From Doryteuthis pealeii (taxonomy: Eukaryota; Mollusca; Cephalopoda; Myopsida; Loliginidae), in contig CM042143.1 of the NCBI GenBank assembly GCA_023376005.1, positions 84,092,530-84,156,529 of the forward strand: a DNA stretch of 64,000 nucleotides, read 5' to 3'. The notes beneath the pieces were generated by a model that worked only from the letters and a program-made list of their open reading frames with translations, did not search any database and was not told the origin of the DNA. Below are positions 58,801 through 64,000 of this stretch, one piece after another (the stretch's first letter is position 1; the number at the start of each line of letters is the position of its first letter). Made by a program: the position numbers and the translations under genes.

Positions 58801-61800
58801 ACAATTTATTTTAAACAATTTCACAATGAGCTATTGCAAAAATTTCTAATCAATGCAAGGTATTTTCCTATTGGCTGTTTTACACAATATAATTTAAAGT
58901 GAGTGCTTTTATTGCTATTATACTGAGACTCACAATTGCTAATCAAATCAATTTTCTTTGTGATTAATTGATTGGTTTGAACACACACTCTATTTTGCAA
59001 TTTTCAGAAAATAATTTGCCTACAAGGATTAAACAAATTATCTACCTACAAAAGGGTTAAAATATTTCAATTGTAAATTTTTAATCTTCCAAAGAAGCAA
59101 CTATATTTTCTTTTATATATTTACATATCACAAAATTTTTTTTTTTTCAAACAGCTTTCCCAAAAAAGGATACCTAAAGTATTAGAAGTGAATATATAAT
59201 AAAGAATCCTGTAGGCTGTGAATTCTGCAACATTCCCTGTATGTCCCTCATGGTAGAGTAATTTCAGTTGTGTCTGGCATTGGTTAAATTCTTCATGATC
59301 ACCCTGAAAGAAATTTGATTACATTGTAAAAACAATCAAATACTGATTGAGAGAAAAGATATACAAGAAGTAAGAAGGAGGGTGGGATATACACATTAAA
59401 ATATTTTGTTAAAATATATATCAAATTTTACTATTGAGTCAAAATTATGTTATTTTCCTAGAATACAATAAAAAAATAACTGCAGGAGCAAATATTTCAA
59501 TTCTATTTGAATATTTTAAATGAGGCTTACTTATTTGAAATTTTGGACTATTGTCCTCATCTTTATTGTTATCTACACCTTTCAGCTAATGTGTTCTCCA
59601 GCCTTCTTCAGGTGTTTTATGTCGAACTATGCAGCCATCACAGAACTTGGAACCAAACTCTTTATTTAATCAACGGGAGTAGACACTTCTCATTGTTTTA
59701 AATCATGATCAGGTACAAGTATTAAGCTATGGTAAGTATTAAAAAATATAGAAAAATCCAATTCTATTAAAAACCCTAAGCTAAATATAACAAAACAATA
59801 AACTCACCTTCTCCATGGCAATTCTTGCATGTGTTTCATATACTCTTACAGTAAATGGATCTCTGATTCCTTGCAGCTGTTAAAAATAAATTATGTAATT
59901 CAAATAAACCAGAATTTGGATTAAACAGAAAAGCAAACAAATAAACAAAAATACAACAAAAAAATAAACCTTACAGTTAAATCCTGTCTGATTGATTTTA
60001 ACTGTTCACACGCGTAATTATAATCTGCATTGCCTCGCCAGTGGTCCTGTACCATAATAAGGGATTTCTTCAACACCTCCGTCGGACGTATTGTAGCTGG
60101 ATCAGGAGCCTACAAAAGAGTTGAAAGTGAATCCTTAAGAATTGCATCAAATTGTTTAAAAAGAGAAAATCCCATTATGAATGATTAATTTACAACAATA
60201 ATCAAAATTCTTAATAGATCCTGACACATTAGGAGATTTTTAAGAAAACCTGAGTGACACAGACATTTAAAAATTTGGTTTTGTGATAAAATAATCTGCA
60301 ATGAAAACAACAGATCTCTTTTGGAATTCAGAGCAAAGTTTGCATTCTGAAATTAATAGAAGGAATATCAAAAGTTTTGTGGTATTTTGGTAATGTGTTA
60401 GTTTGCTGTGTGTATATCACATAACCGATTGGCTGGTTCGATTTTATAGCATACCAACCATTGTTGGGTTATTTTATGCCAAAGACATTTTGTTTCATTC
60501 ATTCTTCATGAGTACTCAATTATTTTTAAACTCATTTTATCTATTCAATCCATAGATGGGACCCTAACAGGTACTAGCACTTGGGGTCAGAGTGGACCTG
60601 GGAGTAATAGCTTTCCATAAAGGCAATAGGATTGTGACAACCATATACATGCAAGGGTTTGACGTGCACAGCCGATCAATTGGAGAGGTTCTCTTCAACT
60701 GCCTGTCTAGCCTAAGTAAGGGCCAAAGTGGTGTGTTGCATGTCATGGACTGCTCAGCCAATAGGGTTCCATCCTCATCACATAACCAAAGCAGTTCAAG
60801 CATGGGAATTACCCTGCTCTGGTTGGTAGTATTGTGATGGTGTGCTGACATAGCACACAAAGTGAAGTAAAGCCTATCTGAAAGATTTTCAGATGAACAT
60901 TCAGCGTAGCCTAATTTGGGAACTTATGACTCAGTTCAAACTCTGAAAATATTATGTTCTAGAAGAAACAAAAAATATTTACTGTGTGTAAAGTGAAAAG
61001 AACCTCAAGGGTCAGGTAGGCCTAAAACTGGATTCTGAGGCTGTGCTTCAAAGAGGAGCGAGCAAGTTTGGTATCTCACAATCCAGAATGGTTTGTCACC
61101 TTGGCATCCTCAGCAAAAACATCCACAGCTGAATTGTGCCTCCATGTTACCAAAATATTGCAAAACTTTTGACTCATCACAGTAATTACAGATATTGACC
61201 AAATGTGATTAATTACAAATATTTTTTTTTATTAGTTCATTCTTTTAATTATTTTATCTACTTTTCTCTATTAGCTATGCAGCATTTTGCTGCAGTCAGA
61301 GGATCTCTCTTCACATCTATATATTAATACTCTTGTTCCTTAATCTTCCGACCGTTATCATCTTGCAACACCTTCTGGTTAAAATCCTGATTATCTGGTG
61401 TCATTTAATTACCCAATTCTTATTCTAACCATCTCAGCTAAATAATGGGCCATTCCATTTTTATATATAAAGAAAGAAAGGGAAGAAATAGGACATACTA
61501 AATAAAAAAAATATACGAAAGAGAGAGAGAGAGAGAGAGAGTGAGCATGCGGAAGCGATAACGCTAATCTGTTTAAATTGAACATAATGAAAAGAAGGAA
61601 AGAAAGAATGAGATTTAAATCAAGATTATATTTTTTACATATTGAACAATTTTGCAACAGGTCTTAGGTAAAAATATCAAACAATTAAATTATTATATTG
61701 TGGTATATCCACAGGTCCTGCTAGTAAAAGACAATTCTAATAGAGAAAAGAGAAAACCAGCAGCCATTGATGCTTGAATATATCAATCACAATGTCAAAT

Positions 61801-63519
61801 TGAAAGAGAGAAGAAATATATTAATATCACTGATAATAATAATAATAATAATAATAACTAGTTGGTTATTTGTTTTTAGTGAAGGGATAGGAAAGCTATA
61901 AAAAATATGAACTTACTGAAGTTAAACGGAAATATTGTTTTTCCAAATCTTGACATTCACCAACAATAACACATCCATCAATGTCAAGGTCATCATCACT
62001 TCCAGTTGTCTAAGAAAGAAAAAAAGACAAAGTTAAATAAAATGATTAAAAGTTCTAATTTGAAATCTAGATGGAAGATTCAGGCAAAACAATTCTTTCA
62101 GAAAACATTTTTATTTATTAAACATTAATTTACGATTACAAATTAAAATGGCTAGGATGTGTGTTTAAAGATTTCTTTTAACTGCTTAAAGTTTTTTTTT
62201 TGTTTTTTTTCAAATGACATTTTCTCAGATTTTTGTGAAATTCATAATTTTTTTTTAAACAGAAAATCATTGGATCAAATTCAAAATGAGAAAACAAGTT
62301 AATACGCAGTTGTATTTCTAGTTTACTTTCAGATCTAAAATTTGTATTTTCATTTGTTAATTTGAATAGTTTTCTTCATTCTATTGTTGTTTTTTGTCAC
62401 CAAGTTCTAAGATCAAATACACTTTTGATAATGCAGATGACAATAAATTTGAATCCTATATTCAAGGACAACCCCACCCTTAGCGGCTTGAAGAACCAAA
62501 ATTTACAGCCAAAATTACCCTTCTCCAAATCTTCATACCATATTGTTTGTTTTCTAAAGTAGCAGCAAGTCAGTTTTTTTTTTTATCTTTAAGATTTAAT
62601 TTTTAATTTTTCACAGGTTTTCTTCGTTATATATATCAACCTCAGTGGGTCATTTAATGCCAACAAAATTTTGAAATAAAATTCATTCTTAATGGATACT
62701 CATTTTTTTTTATAAACTCACGTTTTTCTATTTAACCTATAGATGAGACCCTAACAGGTACTACCACTCCGGGTCAGAGTGGACCTGGAAGCAATGGTGA
62801 TGAAGGAGTCCTCCTTATTCCCCAGACCTCCAGAACTGGAACCTCACCATCAGATAGAGTTTAACGTCATACCCAGGACATGAAGACCCCTAATTTCTTA
62901 TTTCCTCCTCCCAGAGTGGCTGCCTAATCAAGGTTGAAGAGCCCAGTCTGCCCTACTATTTACCCATAGCTGGAGAGAGACTAGTTGGATTCATACCTTC
63001 CCCAATGGTGTTAGCACTATGTGAAATGCAAACAACCTCGTCCAGGATTTGAACATGTTGTACCCATCATTATATTGTTACTTTTTGACAGTGGGACTGT
63101 CTTTCTTCTAAGGTTATTCTAGCTAATGTTATTGGATTTCTATAAATTCAGAAATTAAAGCAATATTTCAACTAGAAATGCACAAAACCTGCTAATCCTC
63201 CATTTCAATTAAACATTCTTGTAATGTCAACTCAATAGCAAAAGATTAGTAGCATCATTTAGTTTAGAAATTCTTTTGTTGATTTTTCATTTTAAAAATC
63301 ACAAATCTTGTCTTGAATATTCAGCAGAAAATTTTTTTTTTTCTTCTCTGTAATGAAAATAAGAAATCAATAAAACTTACTGTGAAATTATTGATAGTTA
63401 ATGTTAAAGTTTGTCGATAACGTTTAGAATCAGGGGAATTATTTAAATGTTCAACAAATCTTGCTGCTCTTCTTTGCATTTTTTCTTCTTTATCTGGGGC
63501 GTCGTATTCAAAGACCAAA
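55684..63519 (-). CDS. LENG8: LENG8 (leukocyte receptor cluster member 8 homologue), SAC3/GANP family, 3' seven coding exons
   Basis: Exons in coding order: 63519-63381, 62009-61917, 60109-59975, 59876-59808, 59303-59174, 58617-58410, 55843-55684. All have GT/AG borders and fit in phase, giving 310 C-terminal residues. Recognisable LENG8 blocks are [87 protein letters not shown] and the end [15 protein letters not shown]. The SAC3/GANP domain is a helical (PCI-like) scaffold; family members such as yeast Thp3/Sac3 act in nuclear mRNA processing and export. No frame breaks are seen. The first exon here starts in phase 2, so the N-terminal part lies beyond the window. Confidence 0.94.
55844..58409 (-). 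other. Last intron of LENG8
   Basis: 2.57 kb. Holds (AT)n(AC)n at 55960 and 57885, the Helitron family 3 end at 58071-58101 and A-rich sequence. No other element recognised. Confidence 0.5.
58071..58101 (+). mobile_element. 3' end of Helitron family 3, second copy
   Basis: Hairpin ACCCAG-gtgatg-CTGGGT, then A-GCCACTT and CTAA before T. Spacing is the same as at 45148, and the stem differs by a paired change (CCCGG/CCGGG to CCCAG/CTGGG). Confidence 0.48.
58410..58617 (-). CDS. LENG8: LENG8 exon: [20 protein letters not shown] block
   Basis: Encodes [20 protein letters not shown]...[10 protein letters not shown]. It contains the [20 protein letters not shown] and [20 protein letters not shown] motifs. 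The donor AATC|GTATGT splits a Ser codon. Confidence 0.94.
59174..59303 (-). CDS. LENG8: LENG8 exon: [17 protein letters not shown] block
   Basis: Starts [14 protein letters not shown] and ends [11 protein letters not shown]. The final G is the first base of a codon completed in the next exon (Asp). Confidence 0.94.
59808..59876 (-). CDS. LENG8: LENG8 exon: [12 protein letters not shown] helix
   Basis: 23 codons, phase 0 at both ends, encoding [20 protein letters not shown] and MEK. This is the [12 protein letters not shown] signature of SAC3/LENG8 proteins. Confidence 0.94.
59975..60109 (-). CDS. LENG8: LENG8 exon: [17 protein letters not shown] block
   Basis: 45 codons, phase 0 at both ends. 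Contains the RP-x-x-VLKKSL helix and [13 protein letters not shown], one of the best conserved stretches of the family. Confidence 0.94.
61316..61724 (+). mobile_element. Full-length non-autonomous Helitron, family 2
   Basis: Starts TCTATATATTAATACT after A and ends GGTCCTGCTAG before T. A perfect TGTGG-tatat-CCACA hairpin lies 7 bases before CTAG. 409 bases, no ORF; includes a (GA)n tract. In a LENG8 intron. Confidence 0.7.
61917..62009 (-). CDS. LENG8: LENG8 exon: entry to the SAC3/GANP domain
   Basis: 31 codons, phase 0 on both sides: [20 protein letters not shown] through to QYFRLTS. The conserved block G-x-C-x-x-LEK-x-Y-x-RLTS is the start of the SAC3 fold. Confidence 0.92.
62918..63070 (-). 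mobile_element. Family B SINE, partial
   Basis: Antisense AAGAGCCCAGTCTGCCC...GTTGGATTCATACC...TGTGAAATGCAAAC in a LENG8 intron. Confidence 0.55.
63381..63519 (-). CDS. LENG8: LENG8 exon: linker before the SAC3/GANP domain
   Basis: Encodes [21 protein letters not shown]...INNFT after acceptor TTTTCAG. Its first base completes a codon from an upstream exon outside the window. Charged sequence N-terminal to the SAC3 domain. Confidence 0.88.
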
Positions 63520-64000
63520 CTGAAAAGACAAAATTATTAAAAATTTTAATAGATGTTGAAGCTTCGGTTCTGAGCAAAAACTAAGCTATCTTTTTGGTAC
63601 AAATAATGTTCAATATATGTTAAATAATAATAGAAAAAAATAGTCATAGATGCAGGGCTACATTGGGATATTGACCTTGCAAGGAAAAAATCAGAAATCA
63701 TCAATAACTTAAAATTGGTTGACTTTAAGACTTTTTAAATAGCATTTTTGGATTCCTTGGGCAGAAATGCTTGTATAAACCAATTTTTAGGAGTAGGGAA
63801 GCTCTAGAACTCATTTTACAGACAAAAATAGGTTACAAAGTCGCAAACAGAGTGAGATTGGTGCTTGTATATATCATTGCATGTGTGACTGATTAATGGT
63901 GATAAACGGTGTTAGGCTTCTGGAGAGAAGAAATATGGTAGTTCAAATAAGTATCGAGAGAGAACCAATGGGCAAAAATAGGAATTAATTGAGGTTGTGA

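Noticed and set aside
1..64000. CRISPR array, bacterial operon or phage
   Set aside because: No regular spacer/repeat array, ribosome-binding-site-led gene strings or phage genes; the window is eukaryotic.

Overview
This is a window of an AT-rich, intron-rich animal nuclear genome packed with short repeats. The tRNA-derived SINEs, RLE-type LINE fragments, non-autonomous Helitrons, long (CT)n and (AT)n tracts and introns of up to about 11 kb together suggest a mollusc, most likely a cephalopod. That placement is inference; no sequence search was possible.

Two protein-coding genes are supported, and they converge tail to tail. Gene 1 (+ strand, CDS 17861..53044, 15 coding exons, about 1,531 aa) encodes a protein I do not recognise by name. 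It starts with a GIN1/Ginger-type integrase segment (H2C2 zinc-binding module plus a degenerate integrase core). It continues with basic and acidic linkers and two further H2C2-type modules, then a long low-complexity acidic region, and ends in six C2H2 zinc fingers. All exon junctions keep phase, but two exons (35587..36237 and 46794..48019) each need a one-base correction. Gene 2 (- strand, 55684..63519, last seven coding exons, 5' part outside the window) is LENG8, a SAC3/GANP-family protein.

Layout: 1..17.7 kb is gene-free. It holds a tRNA-Asp-like SINE followed by a hammerhead-ribozyme-like motif (2310..2480), two more hammerhead-like repeats (5.78 and 6.48 kb), decayed antisense LINE copies, inverted repeats, microsatellites and a full-length non-autonomous Helitron (7031..7555). 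From 17.8 to 53 kb is gene 1, whose introns are filled with SINEs, Helitrons, foldback elements and LINE scraps. From 53.0 to 55.7 kb lie the two facing 3' UTRs. From 55.7 to 63.5 kb is LENG8, with further repeats in its introns.

The main discoveries are these. (a) Gene 1 carries three H2C2 modules in one protein, each cut by a phase-1 intron at the same glycine codon, which points to internal duplication of a domesticated transposon integrase later joined to zinc fingers. (b) Several repeats contain hammerhead-ribozyme-like cores, one of them downstream of a Pol III promoter. (c) Three short repeat families have Helitron-type 3' ends (hairpin plus CTRR, inserted between A and T), and the hairpin stems show compensatory changes.
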